IMG/VR virus record: IMGVR_UViG_3300027899_000018
Location: 1-48,867 of that record
Source of the DNA: a virus
Direction: 5' to 3' (one strand)
Length of the DNA: 48,867 nt
Shown one piece after another: positions 17,854-28,802 of this stretch (the first letter of the stretch is position 1; the number at the start of each line of letters is the position of its first letter). A program made the translations under genes and the position numbers. Under the pieces are notes generated by a model that worked only from the letters and a program-made list of their open reading frames with translations, searched no databases and was not told the origin of the DNA.

Positions 17854-20800
17854 TTAGATAAATTTAATTTTTATCTTTGGGCTGATGTTTGTACCAGCAT
17901 CAAGAGATTTTTGAATGCTGAAATTTAAGATCAGTCTATCAGACTTATTTATTTGAACACTTTTTAAAATTGAGTATCCTAGTGTAAAGCGATCTTTATC
18001 ATTTAGGAATACAAATTCAATCTTATTACTATTTTTTACTTTTGTACTCGAAGAAAGAGTAGCGTTTCGCTTACTGTAAAATTCAGTAGACTCAACTTCG
18101 TATAACTTAAGTATATTTAGTATTATATACTCTCGAACGTAATTTTCGATACTTTCAAAATTTCCAATAAATTCACTAGAATTTACAAGATATTCTTCAA
18201 ACTTTTGTTTAATTCCATCGGATATTAAGTATGAGGTTATCACATTACTTAGATTAATATATCCATCTAGTGTATTTGCACCCTCTTTTGCAACCATCTC
18301 AATTTGAGTAAGGTCAACCTCACTTAATTGTTGGTTTTCTGAAAGAAGAACAAGATTAAACTGATCAAGTTCAATTTCTGCAGGTAAGATTACTATTTTT
18401 CCTAGGAAACTCTCATCCTCTTCAACTCTAATTGATCCAGCAACAGGAAGAGATACTGACTTTGAAGAATATTTTCGATGGAACCCCCAATCCCAATTGC
18501 TTGAGAGTAGAAAGTAGTCCAGCTGGCCAATTGCTACTTCATCAATCTTTGGATAGACTGGTAGATATGCAGCATCTGACTCTAATTCTAAAATCTTAGT
18601 ATCGGCTACTTTGATATGATTAAAGTTATTGAGTGTAAGTAGATTTGCAATATACGTATTTAGTTTAATATTTCCCAACTTAAGATCACCGATCTTATTT
18701 TTATTGAATACAAAATTTGATCTACAATAGAGAAGATCTCTGGTAATCGGTTCGTACTCTCCTTTGTATCTATTTAGAGCTATGTCATTTGCTAGATTAG
18801 CTTTTTCATAAGTATACGAAATAATTTGATCAAAAGAGTATTGAGTAGGTCGATCATCATCAATATTTGTAATTAATTGATTTTTCTTATCTACTTGCGA
18901 CTGGTCTGGAATCTCTAAATATAATTTAGGATCAGTATTTAACACGGGTAACCCTAACTGATCTAATGAGTATGATTCATATTCAATTACTGGATTTAGC
19001 TCGTTTACGTATTTTTTAAATTTAGCAAATGATATTTTTTCTATTAGTTTTTCAAAGTATTGTTCACCTCCAGTGATCACAGAAAAATTTCTTCCAGTAT
19101 TACCTAATGGAAATGGAATAGTATTATATACAGAAGTGTATGGATATGTTGCAATCGGTTGAACTGCATAGAGAGATACACCTGGAGTATACGATAAGAA
19201 ATCATCAGTTGATCCAATAATCGGATTAGAATTATTTGTCTGACCGGCTCCATCTATTGTATCAATTATAAAGATTTGATTAATTACATTAACAATACCA
19301 GTAATGAACTTTCCTTCATTTGGTAGAATTACTTCATCAGATAGGAGAGATGGATAATTTGATATATTTGGATTTATTGATTTTCCAATTGTTGAATTTA
19401 TTGTATTTACACCAGTTACACTAAATATATCTAGATTTGAAGATAGCTTAACATTTGAAAAATTATTAAGAATATTATTAAACTTCTTATGCTTTAACGA
19501 ATAGAGAGTAGTGTGCGTGATATTTGAAACATCAGTAACCTGATCAAATTTGATACGATAGTCACCATTCACTGTTTGGAATGGAAGAGATGCTCCAAAA
19601 TATCCTGGATCAGCGAAATATATTTCATTTCCACTTGTTCCTAAAGGGTCATTTCCGATAGAGGTAAACATCGCACTAAATGGATAAGTATTCCAATAAG
19701 TATCGATTTGATCAAGAGAGCCTAGCGCAATTTCAATAACAATAGTTATGAATTTGTAGTCAGTGTGCTCAATTACTCGATACTTTATAGGAGGTTGAGT
19801 TATATCTGTAAATACTTCTTTTACTGGTTTTAGAATACAACTAAATTTATAATTTTCAAATCTTGAAGTATCTTTCTTAGCTACAGGCTTGCCGTCTTCT
19901 CCTAGAACACCAGAATTAGTTACGTCCTTGAGTAGAAGTTTAAATCCTTTAAAGAAGGTCTCATACTGTCCAGCAATATTTTTAAATACTGACGAATATC
20001 TAAACTGGGTTGGCGCAACATCAATTTGTTCACCATGCACATTTATTCCAAATGCTGGAGTGTATGTAAAGTACTCTATAAAATATTCTGGCTCACTAAG
20101 TAGTCTAGTAATATCTAGAGGAATATCAAAATAGTAATTATTTAACTTCGATGTATCAATATCATTTAGATAGTTGAACTTGCTCTCAATATAGTACCAC
20201 TCATGTGTAAAATTGTTAGGATTTTGAGAACGGTCAGTATGGTCTGGTGAAAAGTTATTTCTTCCAAATACGAGTTCAGTATTTAATCTGTAAGGATTAT
20301 CTCTTGAATCAAAACCATTCTTAATTCTCCACTTTGTGATATACGGAATAATCTTTGAGCGTAGCGCAAAATCTGAACTTTCGTTTTCTTTATAGAAATC
20401 ATATTCAGTATTTGTTAGACCATTTAGATATTTTTCTCTTAAATTAAATGAATCAGTATCCTCTTGTGGAATAACTTTTGCAGGATCCTTAAGTATTGAA
20501 AAACCTGTAAAGTCTTTAAGCTCCTTATTCTCATCATTGATTGGATATGTTAGTTTAGATCCACTCGATCCATCTGAATAGTAAGAAACTAGCGGATTTC
20601 CAGAAACAATAGAATATTTAGTAAGTTGGCTTACAGTAAACTGGGTGCCATCTACTAGAGGAACTAAATCTCCATCAATTAAGATAGACCCGCCAGTAAC
20701 TCTATAATCTACACCAGACTCAAGAAGATCAACTTCACTTGGAATATAATAATTCTGGTAAAGATCAATTACTGGAAAATTTAAGTAATCACTCGAGTAA

Positions 20801-23103
20801 AAATCAAAATCAATATCTTTTATTGGAAAGAGTGAAAGTATTCCAAATTCTGGTCTAAATTTTCTTCGAATTAGAAACTGTGTATACGAAATAGAAGGAG
20901 TCTCTTCCTCTTCTAAAACAAGAACAATCTTTTCAGTAAATTGCTGAATTGCTTTATCTTGAGTAGACTTTAGAATTTGATTTTCTTCTGTAACTAGATC
21001 AATATATTTTGAAACTTTCTTAATTTTTGACCAACCTGTAGTTGTCTTAATTAATAGATTATCGAATTGTTGTGTAATCTTATCTAGGTGATCCTTGTCA
21101 AGTACTAGACGATTGCCTGTAGGTTTAGAGCCACCTGCAAATGTGAATATATTTCCAATAAGATCAGTTCCACTGGAGTCATCTAGTGAAACCGCAGAGT
21201 ACACATTTAGAGGAGAGTTAAATGATATCTTGTGTAAGTTATCAAAATCTCCAGCGGAATTACACTTAATAAACACATGGTCCTGATATGCATACGCTGT
21301 AAATGTTCTATTTCTGAAATTATTAATACAGTTTGCGATCGCACCGCTAATTTCAGATTTTAAACCTGTCCCATTTGCATAAAATACGTCATATCCTACG
21401 ATATTATCAAGGTCATTAAATACGTAGTAGTCACCAGGTTTTGGAATTAATGAATAGTTGACAGTTGTTGTAATAAGATCATATTTTCCATTTGCATCTG
21501 ATCGAGTACCGTCTGGATAGTATATTTTAAATGAGTCAGCTTGCGCAAGTTCAGAGTTTATCTTTATTGCAAAATGAGTAAATCCACTAGAGTTACTTAC
21601 AAACCCAGTATCCTGTAAGAAGATATCATTGCTTGGACCAAATAGAGTTGCAAGGTCGATTCTAGTATCGCTTAGTGTCAGTTTACCAACACCAATATCT
21701 TTCGCAGAGAACCCAGAAGCTAGTGACAAGGTTGGTGTAGTCAAGAGAGTATACGAAAAACTCGTATCTGAAATCTTAGTGATTATAAAGCTACCTGAGT
21801 ATTCAACGTCACTTGAGTTAACAATTATTAGATCGTCTGTTTTAAAATTATGAGACTGTCCAGTAGTACTCGTGGCAGTAACAGTTGTTCCAGAAGAAAC
21901 CATATCTATGCTTACCTCTGGTGAAAGATTGATTGAGTATGGATTATCTAGTTTAGGTAAGTGTAATTTACCATCTCTATCAGTTAAGTAGTTAAAATAT
22001 AGAGATTCAGAATCTGTAAAGATATCTGAAAATTCTGTCATATTAAATGCAAGATTCTTGTAAGGGATAACTACACCTGTTAAGTTTTCCTGGTTCAGGG
22101 TAGTCTCGTCGGATTCATAATATTCACGACGTAATCTTGGAGTATTTGGCCAATTTCCTCTCTCAGAATATGCACGGTTAAGATCAATATCTAGTTCAGA
22201 AAGTTCTATTGCATTTACATAAATTCCTAGGTACCTGTTTATCTCATAGTTTTCAGAAGAGTCATCGTTAAAGATAAACTCAAGATTCAAAATATTTGGA
22301 AAAATTACTCCATTTCTCTCGTACCCCTTAGTGATAGTCTCTTCAAATGCCTTTAGTGGAGTAGATTCAGAATATTGTGAGTATAATAATTCTCCTCTGT
22401 TTCCAAGGGTACCTGCATTAATTACAATTCCATTCCAGGTAGTGTATTCAGACTCTTCAAATGACACGGTTAGAGGGCTTACTGGAAAATTTGAGGCGTT
22501 TATATAATTACGAATAAATTTTCCAGGAACAGAATCTTCACCTAGATCAAATGTTTTTATGATTGAAGCATTCTTAAATAGATCAAGTAAATATTGTACT
22601 CTAGATTCACTAGCTTCATAATTTTGTTTAGATATATCTGATGTATAATTCAGAGGATCCTTTATCTTAAGAACAACAAAATATCTTGGCAATTGCTTCT
22701 TTAAATATATTGGAGCAAAATATGAAAGTCGTTCTTCATACTTATTTGAAGGAAAATATTTGATTCCACTAAAATAGTTTGAAAAATCAAACTGATCCTT
22801 AAGGTCCTTAGAAGTTTTACTAGTATCCACCTTTTCTGAAAGTCCAAATATAATTTCATTTGGAGTCTCTCCATTTTTGAAGAAACGATAGATATTTGCA
22901 GCTAATGAATGATCTGGGTCAATTGGAAATCTTGAATAGTCATCCTTTGCTAATTCAAGATTTGCATTAATTGAGTCAAGCCACATTTTACCATCTTCAT
23001 TAATTGTCAGTTTAACGTTTCCAGTTAATTTAGGGTTAGTTCGAACTAGTTGAAAACTTGAATCATCACTAAGTACTCTAGTATATATTAGATCTTTTAT
23101 CAT
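17854..23103 (-). CDS. Giant virion structural protein (tail/baseplate)
   Basis: At 1749 residues this is the longest gene in the window. No enzymatic motif is visible. Around residues 408-454 it contains a small beta module often repeated in phage tail proteins (TATSTTGQSHNFKTDDLIIV, then YSGSFIITKI ... FSYTL). The rest mixes extended beta regions and Asp/Asn/Tyr-rich loops. The N-terminus (MIKDLIYTRVLSDDSSFQLV) has no signal peptide. It lies 2 nt before the short-tail-fibre gene and 3 nt after the next upstream gene, so the baseplate genes form one tight operon. A baseplate-periphery or fibre-attachment role is likely by context only. Confidence 0.65.
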   Translation of the reverse strand: MIKDLIYTRVLSDDSSFQLVRTNPKLTGNVKLTINEDGKMWLDSINANLELAKDDYSRFPIDPDHSLAANIYRFFKNGETPNEIIFGLSEKVDTSKTSKDLKDQFDFSNYFSGIKYFPSNKYEERLSYFAPIYLKKQLPRYFVVLKIKDPLNYTSDISKQNYEASESRVQYLLDLFKNASIIKTFDLGEDSVPGKFIRNYINASNFPVSPLTVSFEESEYTTWNGIVINAGTLGNRGELLYSQYSESTPLKAFEETITKGYERNGVIFPNILNLEFIFNDDSSENYEINRYLGIYVNAIELSELDIDLNRAYSERGNWPNTPRLRREYYESDETTLNQENLTGVVIPYKNLAFNMTEFSDIFTDSESLYFNYLTDRDGKLHLPKLDNPYSINLSPEVSIDMVSSGTTVTATSTTGQSHNFKTDDLIIVNSSDVEYSGSFIITKISDTSFSYTLLTTPTLSLASGFSAKDIGVGKLTLSDTRIDLATLFGPSNDIFLQDTGFVSNSSGFTHFAIKINSELAQADSFKIYYPDGTRSDANGKYDLITTTVNYSLIPKPGDYYVFNDLDNIVGYDVFYANGTGLKSEISGAIANCINNFRNRTFTAYAYQDHVFIKCNSAGDFDNLHKISFNSPLNVYSAVSLDDSSGTDLIGNIFTFAGGSKPTGNRLVLDKDHLDKITQQFDNLLIKTTTGWSKIKKVSKYIDLVTEENQILKSTQDKAIQQFTEKIVLVLEEEETPSISYTQFLIRRKFRPEFGILSLFPIKDIDFDFYSSDYLNFPVIDLYQNYYIPSEVDLLESGVDYRVTGGSILIDGDLVPLVDGTQFTVSQLTKYSIVSGNPLVSYYSDGSSGSKLTYPINDENKELKDFTGFSILKDPAKVIPQEDTDSFNLREKYLNGLTNTEYDFYKENESSDFALRSKIIPYITKWRIKNGFDSRDNPYRLNTELVFGRNNFSPDHTDRSQNPNNFTHEWYYIESKFNYLNDIDTSKLNNYYFDIPLDITRLLSEPEYFIEYFTYTPAFGINVHGEQIDVAPTQFRYSSVFKNIAGQYETFFKGFKLLLKDVTNSGVLGEDGKPVAKKDTSRFENYKFSCILKPVKEVFTDITQPPIKYRVIEHTDYKFITIVIEIALGSLDQIDTYWNTYPFSAMFTSIGNDPLGTSGNEIYFADPGYFGASLPFQTVNGDYRIKFDQVTDVSNITHTTLYSLKHKKFNNILNNFSNVKLSSNLDIFSVTGVNTINSTIGKSINPNISNYPSLLSDEVILPNEGKFITGIVNVINQIFIIDTIDGAGQTNNSNPIIGSTDDFLSYTPGVSLYAVQPIATYPYTSVYNTIPFPLGNTGRNFSVITGGEQYFEKLIEKISFAKFKKYVNELNPVIEYESYSLDQLGLPVLNTDPKLYLEIPDQSQVDKKNQLITNIDDDRPTQYSFDQIISYTYEKANLANDIALNRYKGEYEPITRDLLYCRSNFVFNKNKIGDLKLGNIKLNTYIANLLTLNNFNHIKVADTKILELESDAAYLPVYPKIDEVAIGQLDYFLLSSNWDWGFHRKYSSKSVSLPVAGSIRVEEDESFLGKIVILPAEIELDQFNLVLLSENQQLSEVDLTQIEMVAKEGANTLDGYINLSNVITSYLISDGIKQKFEEYLVNSSEFIGNFESIENYVREYIILNILKLYEVESTEFYSKRNATLSSSTKVKNSNKIEFVFLNDKDRFTLGYSILKSVQINKSDRLILNFSIQKSLDAGTNISPKIKIKFI

Positions 23104-23106
23104 CTA

Positions 23107-26100
23107 TTAGAATTTGGTGGGTTTGCCTTTTGCTTGAACCAATGGGGCATCTAGTGATGTTTCTTTAGTGTATTGTGCACTAACCTCAATATCGAAAGAA
23201 AAAGGAGAATCATCTTTTATGATAATATCTAGTCCCATCTTCTTTTGATACTTTATGTTATTTAGGGTAGAACCAAATCGGTATCCTCCAATATATCCCT
23301 GACGATCTGAACATCTAAATTGAAATATTATAGGAATATTTATTGCATTGTCACTACCTGTACTTATTTTTTTACTTGATCTTGATGGAAAGTTTCCTTC
23401 TACTGAAATTGCCTCATAATTTAGAGGAAACATGTATAAGTAAGATCCACATGTATACTTACCAATTAAGTATGCATCATTTGGAATAAATCCAAGTTTA
23501 ATTGGATATTCACTATCATCTCGAGTTGAATCGTCAACTGGTATGACTGGTGTTACTCTGGCAGCTTGCTTGTAATATTTTACTCCAAATGCATTAGTAT
23601 CTTCAGCAACAGACGTCTCAAAATGTAGAGAATGTGCAAACGGAAGGGTTGCCTGCAGAGTTGTTGATGTGGGTATTGCATCTATAAAAGTTGGTCTAAA
23701 TGCATCAATTAGCGAAAATGCAGTATCAAAAGTAGCCCCATAGTCTTTTATTTTTGGATGATCTTTACTAATACAAAACTCAGTTAAGTATCCACCGCCA
23801 ATTGGGGCACCTGCGGTAACCACACCACTCCAAACTTTAAGATTGGTTACTGCGCCTGGATATGGAAGCTGTGGATCAAATGGTAGGTAGTGACCCCAAT
23901 TATAAGGTATATTTGGAATAGTATTATTTGCTCGATATATGTATGCTGAGTCAACTGAATAGGGTGTAGAATCACTAGTCTGTACGTAAACTTCTTCAGA
24001 GAGTCCGTAATTTTTAATTCTATTATAGATGTATTGACTCTTTACTTGACCAGATTGATTACTTGGAATCTGTTTAAAATCTCCAATAGTAGGCACTTGA
24101 TTTTTATTTACACCAATTGGAACAGTATCGTATCTTCTATTTACATGGTAATCGTTGTCTGGATTAGCAACAGGATTAGAGATATCTGCAGCTTCACTAA
24201 TTCCTCCAAATAGTAGAGAAATTAATTCAAGTTGAGTGGCTGAGGTATTTTGAATAGAAACAACGTACTGTTTAGTTATAATTCTACCCTCATTGTATAC
24301 AGTCGTTCCTCCAGTAGTATCTTTGATAAGATCTCTATAGTATCCAGCAAATAGACTAATAGTATCACCATTTACAACATCTGTAACATTACCGTCTGGG
24401 TCAATTATGCTTACTTTGATAACCCCTTTGTCTATAGAGATTGCCTGTTGAATACTCTCTACTGTAGATTTTAAACTCTTAAGCTGTTCAAATAGATCAA
24501 TTACATTTCCTTCACTAGTAAAGAAACCACTTGAAATATCTTGGGATTTATGCGCAAAGAATCGTTCACCAGTAGTAAACTGATTTGCAAGGTGAGTATC
24601 TAATCCTCTAGAGATAAGACTCTTTTCAAAGTCTAATCGAGTTTTATCAGCAAATGTTTTTTGGGAAATTACCATTGCCTCTTCCTCAGAAGATATATTT
24701 TCTGGAAAGGCAACCTGTACAGGATTTGACCACTCTGACTCTACTGGATTATCTGGCCAGCCAGCTTCAGATATTGATTTTACTTGAATTTCAATAATTT
24801 CTCCTTTACGAATAACTATTGCTAATTGATTTGTATTTACTTGATCTGAATCAGATACATTTTCATCTACCCAATTGTATAAACCAGTGGTTGTGTCTAG
24901 TTCTTTTACTCTAGGCTTAGTTAACTCTTCTGTCCATGGAGAGAAAGTAGCAGATTTCTTAGTACCATCGGTATCTAGGAAAGTCTGTTGTTGAGCACTT
25001 GGCTGAGTTCCAGTTCTACTAAGATATCTGTAACGATATTTAAACTGGACAACCTGCTGTTTTCCATAAGTTGTAACGATTGGCGCAGGTATTTGCCAAA
25101 ATCCTCTAACTCGATACTTCTTCTTATTTACAAACTGTGGAGTTGTTGAGATTTGAAGAGTAAGGTTAGTTACTAGAGTAGAAAGAGTAACAGTCTTTTC
25201 ATCACGATTTTTCTGAACCTCAGCCAACTGCTTCTGTAAACGTTTTGACTCCTGTGGAGTCTTAGAGACAGTTGTAATATTTGCCTTAAGTTCATCAATC
25301 TTTTTACTTAATTCCTGAAGTTCAGTTTCAGTACTTGCCTTCTCCTTAATTGTATCAGTTAGTGTCGTGATATTCTTATCATCTTGAATATGTCGATCTA
25401 CTTGAACAACAGTAAAGTTGCTAGTATCAAGCGCTGGAGGAGCAGGAATTGCTGCAACAATCGCAGGTAGTTTCTTCTCCTTTGCAAGGTTTAAGAGGAT
25501 AAGTCCAAAATCCGATACGAAATTTGTATAGTAATTTTCAAGAGTAGTTGTTGTACTATCTGGAAGACCTATAGTTAACTCATTAGTAAAAACAGTTAGT
25601 CCATTTGAAAAGTCATCAACTGTTAAGTTTTTAGCTTTACTAATTGGACGAATAAAGATTATTTGTCTCTCATTAAATCCAACATTTATCTTTAGTTCAG
25701 GAGATCTAAATGGACGCGGCTTAATTCTAAGACCCGCAGCACCAATCGTAAGTGGATCAATTCCAAATATTCTTTCAAGAACAACTTCAGTGTCTGTTTT
25801 ATTCACTGATTTTACTAAATATTCAGAGTCGTTATTTGTGATCAAAATATCTCCCTCTGCCAATATTCTAGTATTTTTTACACCAGAGATAACATCAGTA
25901 TACGATAATGTGCTTAATTTATAGCGGCGACGTATTACTGAAACAGTTTGTCCTAGGTTTAGTGTCTGTGCTCCTTCCTCTTCAAGAATACGAAGTATAT
26001 CAAAAGTTCCTTTATAACGATTTATGGCAACATCAACATCTACAATATTATCGTCTTCGAAGTAGTCAATTGAATTTGCATCTAGATCTGCTTTTATCGC

Positions 26101-26658
26101 AGTGAGTGAAATATCATTTCGCCCTTTGTAATTTACATCATAGTATGCAGCAGCATCGTCATTATTAACAGCATTAATAATTAATCGCTTTACAACAAAG
26201 CTATCAATATCGTCAGTTAAGATATTTGCAATATCTAGATTTACGAATAGTAGAGGATTAAGAAAAGATTCAAAGAACCAGTTATTCTTTACTCCAAATT
26301 CCGTTGGTAATGAGAATGAAGTGTTTTGAATATTCTCTAACTCTTCAAGTAATTGTGAAGTTTTCTTCAATTCGAATTTTCTAACTTCACCATTGGATGA
26401 CTTAATACCAATAACATCGTCATTCGTAGAGAGTAGAGTATCGAATCGAGTATTGATATCTTCAATCTTTCCTTTCAAATATCCAAATGATGGAACGTTT
26501 ATGCTATATGGCGTACCGTCGCTTTTAGTTTGAGTAACATTTACATTTTCTGACTTTGATTCAAGAACGTTTTCTAAACTAAATAGAAATGAGTTCATAT
26601 TATCAATGTCAAGAACAAGTCTCTTTAGAACATCTGAAAGTGTGTGTTTGGTTTCCAT
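23107..26658 (-). CDS. Baseplate/tail structural protein with coiled coil and FN3-like domain
   Basis: This is a 1183-residue protein. The N-terminus is helical (LSDVLKRLVLDIDNMNSFLF). A clear coiled coil spans about 426-489 (TETELQELSKKIDELKANIT, then QKQLAEVQKNRDEKTV). A fibronectin-III-like region follows at about 505-655: KYRVRGFWQIPAPI, QFKYRYRYLS, IEIQVKSISEAGWPDN, ESEWSNPVQVAFP. The C-terminal ~400 residues are beta-rich with Cys near the end (YTCGSYLYMFPL, FQFRCSDRQGYIGGYRF). No catalytic motif is seen. It is in the same tight operon as the flanking structural genes (8-nt and 3-nt gaps). Confidence 0.65.
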   Translation of the reverse strand: METKHTLSDVLKRLVLDIDNMNSFLFSLENVLESKSENVNVTQTKSDGTPYSINVPSFGYLKGKIEDINTRFDTLLSTNDDVIGIKSSNGEVRKFELKKTSQLLEELENIQNTSFSLPTEFGVKNNWFFESFLNPLLFVNLDIANILTDDIDSFVVKRLIINAVNNDDAAAYYDVNYKGRNDISLTAIKADLDANSIDYFEDDNIVDVDVAINRYKGTFDILRILEEEGAQTLNLGQTVSVIRRRYKLSTLSYTDVISGVKNTRILAEGDILITNNDSEYLVKSVNKTDTEVVLERIFGIDPLTIGAAGLRIKPRPFRSPELKINVGFNERQIIFIRPISKAKNLTVDDFSNGLTVFTNELTIGLPDSTTTTLENYYTNFVSDFGLILLNLAKEKKLPAIVAAIPAPPALDTSNFTVVQVDRHIQDDKNITTLTDTIKEKASTETELQELSKKIDELKANITTVSKTPQESKRLQKQLAEVQKNRDEKTVTLSTLVTNLTLQISTTPQFVNKKKYRVRGFWQIPAPIVTTYGKQQVVQFKYRYRYLSRTGTQPSAQQQTFLDTDGTKKSATFSPWTEELTKPRVKELDTTTGLYNWVDENVSDSDQVNTNQLAIVIRKGEIIEIQVKSISEAGWPDNPVESEWSNPVQVAFPENISSEEEAMVISQKTFADKTRLDFEKSLISRGLDTHLANQFTTGERFFAHKSQDISSGFFTSEGNVIDLFEQLKSLKSTVESIQQAISIDKGVIKVSIIDPDGNVTDVVNGDTISLFAGYYRDLIKDTTGGTTVYNEGRIITKQYVVSIQNTSATQLELISLLFGGISEAADISNPVANPDNDYHVNRRYDTVPIGVNKNQVPTIGDFKQIPSNQSGQVKSQYIYNRIKNYGLSEEVYVQTSDSTPYSVDSAYIYRANNTIPNIPYNWGHYLPFDPQLPYPGAVTNLKVWSGVVTAGAPIGGGYLTEFCISKDHPKIKDYGATFDTAFSLIDAFRPTFIDAIPTSTTLQATLPFAHSLHFETSVAEDTNAFGVKYYKQAARVTPVIPVDDSTRDDSEYPIKLGFIPNDAYLIGKYTCGSYLYMFPLNYEAISVEGNFPSRSSKKISTGSDNAINIPIIFQFRCSDRQGYIGGYRFGSTLNNIKYQKKMGLDIIIKDDSPFSFDIEVSAQYTKETSLDAPLVQAKGKPTKF

Positions 26659-26666
26659 CTATTGGA

Positions 26667-28787
26667 TTATCTTATTTTATCGATTCGAAAGGTTAGTAGA
26701 TCACTATTTAGACAAATAACGTCAAAGATCGGTTTATTTCCAGAAGAAGTAAAATCGATATCGCTCAATAAACCTACAAGAACCCCATATGCGCCAAGAT
26801 TCTTCTTATTTAGAGAGTCAGTATATACCTTTAAATTGTAGATATCTGGAACAAGCTCATCATCGAATACTAATCGAAGCACTTGTCCTTTTTTCCAAGG
26901 TATTACTGAATCGTTAATGAATACTTCAAGATCTCGGGTTAAGACTGTCTCTGCTCCTGAATTTTGATGAACGATATAGTTAGTGAAAGTAGTTAACTCA
27001 ATAACATTATTTAGAAAAATATTAGTGATAGAAGTATCTGAGATATTGTATACTTGATTTGTATTAATAACTCTAATTCTATTTGGTGTGCGTCGATCAA
27101 TTCCAATACCCTCACCAGGACGAACTGCATCAATATCATATGAAATAGTAACATTTGAGTCGCCATTAATTACTGAGTCAACACGTTCATTTACTCGAGT
27201 AATCAGTCTAACTACGTCGGTAGTATTATCAAAAAGTGCTTGATTTGCAAGTAGTGATGTTTCTAGATTAGTAACTCTAATATTTAATTCATTCTGGTCT
27301 TGTGTATTTATGAGCAAGTCTTTCAGTCCTTCAACATCTTGTCTAAGTTGCTCTAATTCTAAAAGCTTATTTGTGTAACGACTCTGTAGTTGTCTAAACT
27401 CAGTAAGAACATCTGTAAATAATTCTAGTGAAAAGGTTGAATAGTCATTTATTGATTTCTCAACTAGAACATTTTCAACAGATGTATCTAATTTAAGATT
27501 TGCTTTAAAAGAAAATGCATTTCCATTAATCTTATTTAGAGGATCTGGCTTAAATTTTGTGATTACTGGAATTTGAAATTCAAGACCACTTTGTTGTATC
27601 TTATCTAGGAAGAGCACACCATATAAATTCGTCTTAGAATCAATAGGTACTCCATTTGAATCTAGATTATTTGGATCATATGTATCATAATAGATAAGTA
27701 CTGCATTAAATTCAAAGTCACGGTTAGCTACATAATCATTGAATTGAGCAAATACCTTTATTTCAGGATTTTCGGTAGCTAGTTTATAATTACCTAGGTC
27801 AAAATCTATGGAGATTCCATCAAGTGTGCTTCGTAAGTATTCAACACTGTATAATCCAGACTGCTTTGATATTACTTGATCTGCAGCAACATTATAATTT
27901 CCAGTACTGTTATAATTATCCGTGTAGTAAGAGTTCTTAATTGTCTGGTTAAACCAATTACCTGGAGTATATGTTCCAGAAATACTATTCTTAATTTCAG
28001 CAGTAACACTCTGATCATCAAGATCATAATAACCTTTCATAGAAAGACCAAATGGATGAGTCTCATTGTATTTTCTACCAGCAAGGTATTCAATATTTAG
28101 GGGATCTACTGCATTATTTGCAACAGTCATGTTTGGATAGTAATTAGCATCACGAACTGACTTGAATAGAACATGCGGAGTTGTTCCTACATTGGTTGGA
28201 ACGTGTATGTAAACTTCAGTGTATGAGTTGTCCTTAGACTTTAGTGAATTTACAACATCAATATCTCCGATATATTTAACAACTTTCTTGTAAGTAGAAA
28301 GAGTTTCTGACTTTTCAACAAATCTGTATTCACTATGAAGTGCAGTGTCTACAGGCAGTGCATTTACATTTTTTTCAAGTGCGTTTGCATCCTTGAATCG
28401 AATTGCACCAAGTTCCTTTAACCACTTCCAAAAAACTCGTTCAGATATTGTCAGTTTTTCATCTCTTTTGTATTGTGGACGATTTAATAGTAGTGACTCA
28501 AAGTTGAGCGCATAGTTTTGAAAACTCTGTGCAAGATTAACGTTGTTGTCGGGATTAAGTCCATCAATTAGAGGAGTTTCACCTTGAGCTAAGAATTGAA
28601 TTTTATTATCAGTTGCAAGAGTGTTCGGCTCGCCGATCTCAGGAATTCTAAGAAGAGCAAACTTGGAAAAACGAACAGAGTTCTCGTTATTACTCAAGGT
28701 AAGATTAATATCTTCTAGAGCACTTTGAAAGTTATAGAGAATTCCCTTTTTATCTTGTACCGGTTTTATTAACGGAGTAACTGCCAT
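26667..28787 (-). CDS. Baseplate/tail structural protein with central coiled coil
   Basis: This 706-residue protein has a predicted coiled coil at about 455-519 (FRQLQSRYTNKLLELEQLRQ, then VTNLETSLLANQALF). The N-terminal part includes KWLKELGAIRFKDANALEKN. The C-terminal part is beta-rich and includes GEGIGIDRRTPNRIRVINT, a pattern often seen near the ends of trimeric phage fibres and baseplate spikes. The function cannot be named more exactly. The gene is inside the operon that starts at 29780. Confidence 0.6.
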   Translation of the reverse strand: MAVTPLIKPVQDKKGILYNFQSALEDINLTLSNNENSVRFSKFALLRIPEIGEPNTLATDNKIQFLAQGETPLIDGLNPDNNVNLAQSFQNYALNFESLLLNRPQYKRDEKLTISERVFWKWLKELGAIRFKDANALEKNVNALPVDTALHSEYRFVEKSETLSTYKKVVKYIGDIDVVNSLKSKDNSYTEVYIHVPTNVGTTPHVLFKSVRDANYYPNMTVANNAVDPLNIEYLAGRKYNETHPFGLSMKGYYDLDDQSVTAEIKNSISGTYTPGNWFNQTIKNSYYTDNYNSTGNYNVAADQVISKQSGLYSVEYLRSTLDGISIDFDLGNYKLATENPEIKVFAQFNDYVANRDFEFNAVLIYYDTYDPNNLDSNGVPIDSKTNLYGVLFLDKIQQSGLEFQIPVITKFKPDPLNKINGNAFSFKANLKLDTSVENVLVEKSINDYSTFSLELFTDVLTEFRQLQSRYTNKLLELEQLRQDVEGLKDLLINTQDQNELNIRVTNLETSLLANQALFDNTTDVVRLITRVNERVDSVINGDSNVTISYDIDAVRPGEGIGIDRRTPNRIRVINTNQVYNISDTSITNIFLNNVIELTTFTNYIVHQNSGAETVLTRDLEVFINDSVIPWKKGQVLRLVFDDELVPDIYNLKVYTDSLNKKNLGAYGVLVGLLSDIDFTSSGNKPIFDVICLNSDLLTFRIDKIR

Positions 28788-28802
28788 TTAGCATTTAATT
28801 TT

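Noticed and set aside
17945-17953. Further AATAAATAA-like copies in coding DNA (also 45240-45248)
   Set aside because: They fall inside large genes and are expected by chance at this base composition.
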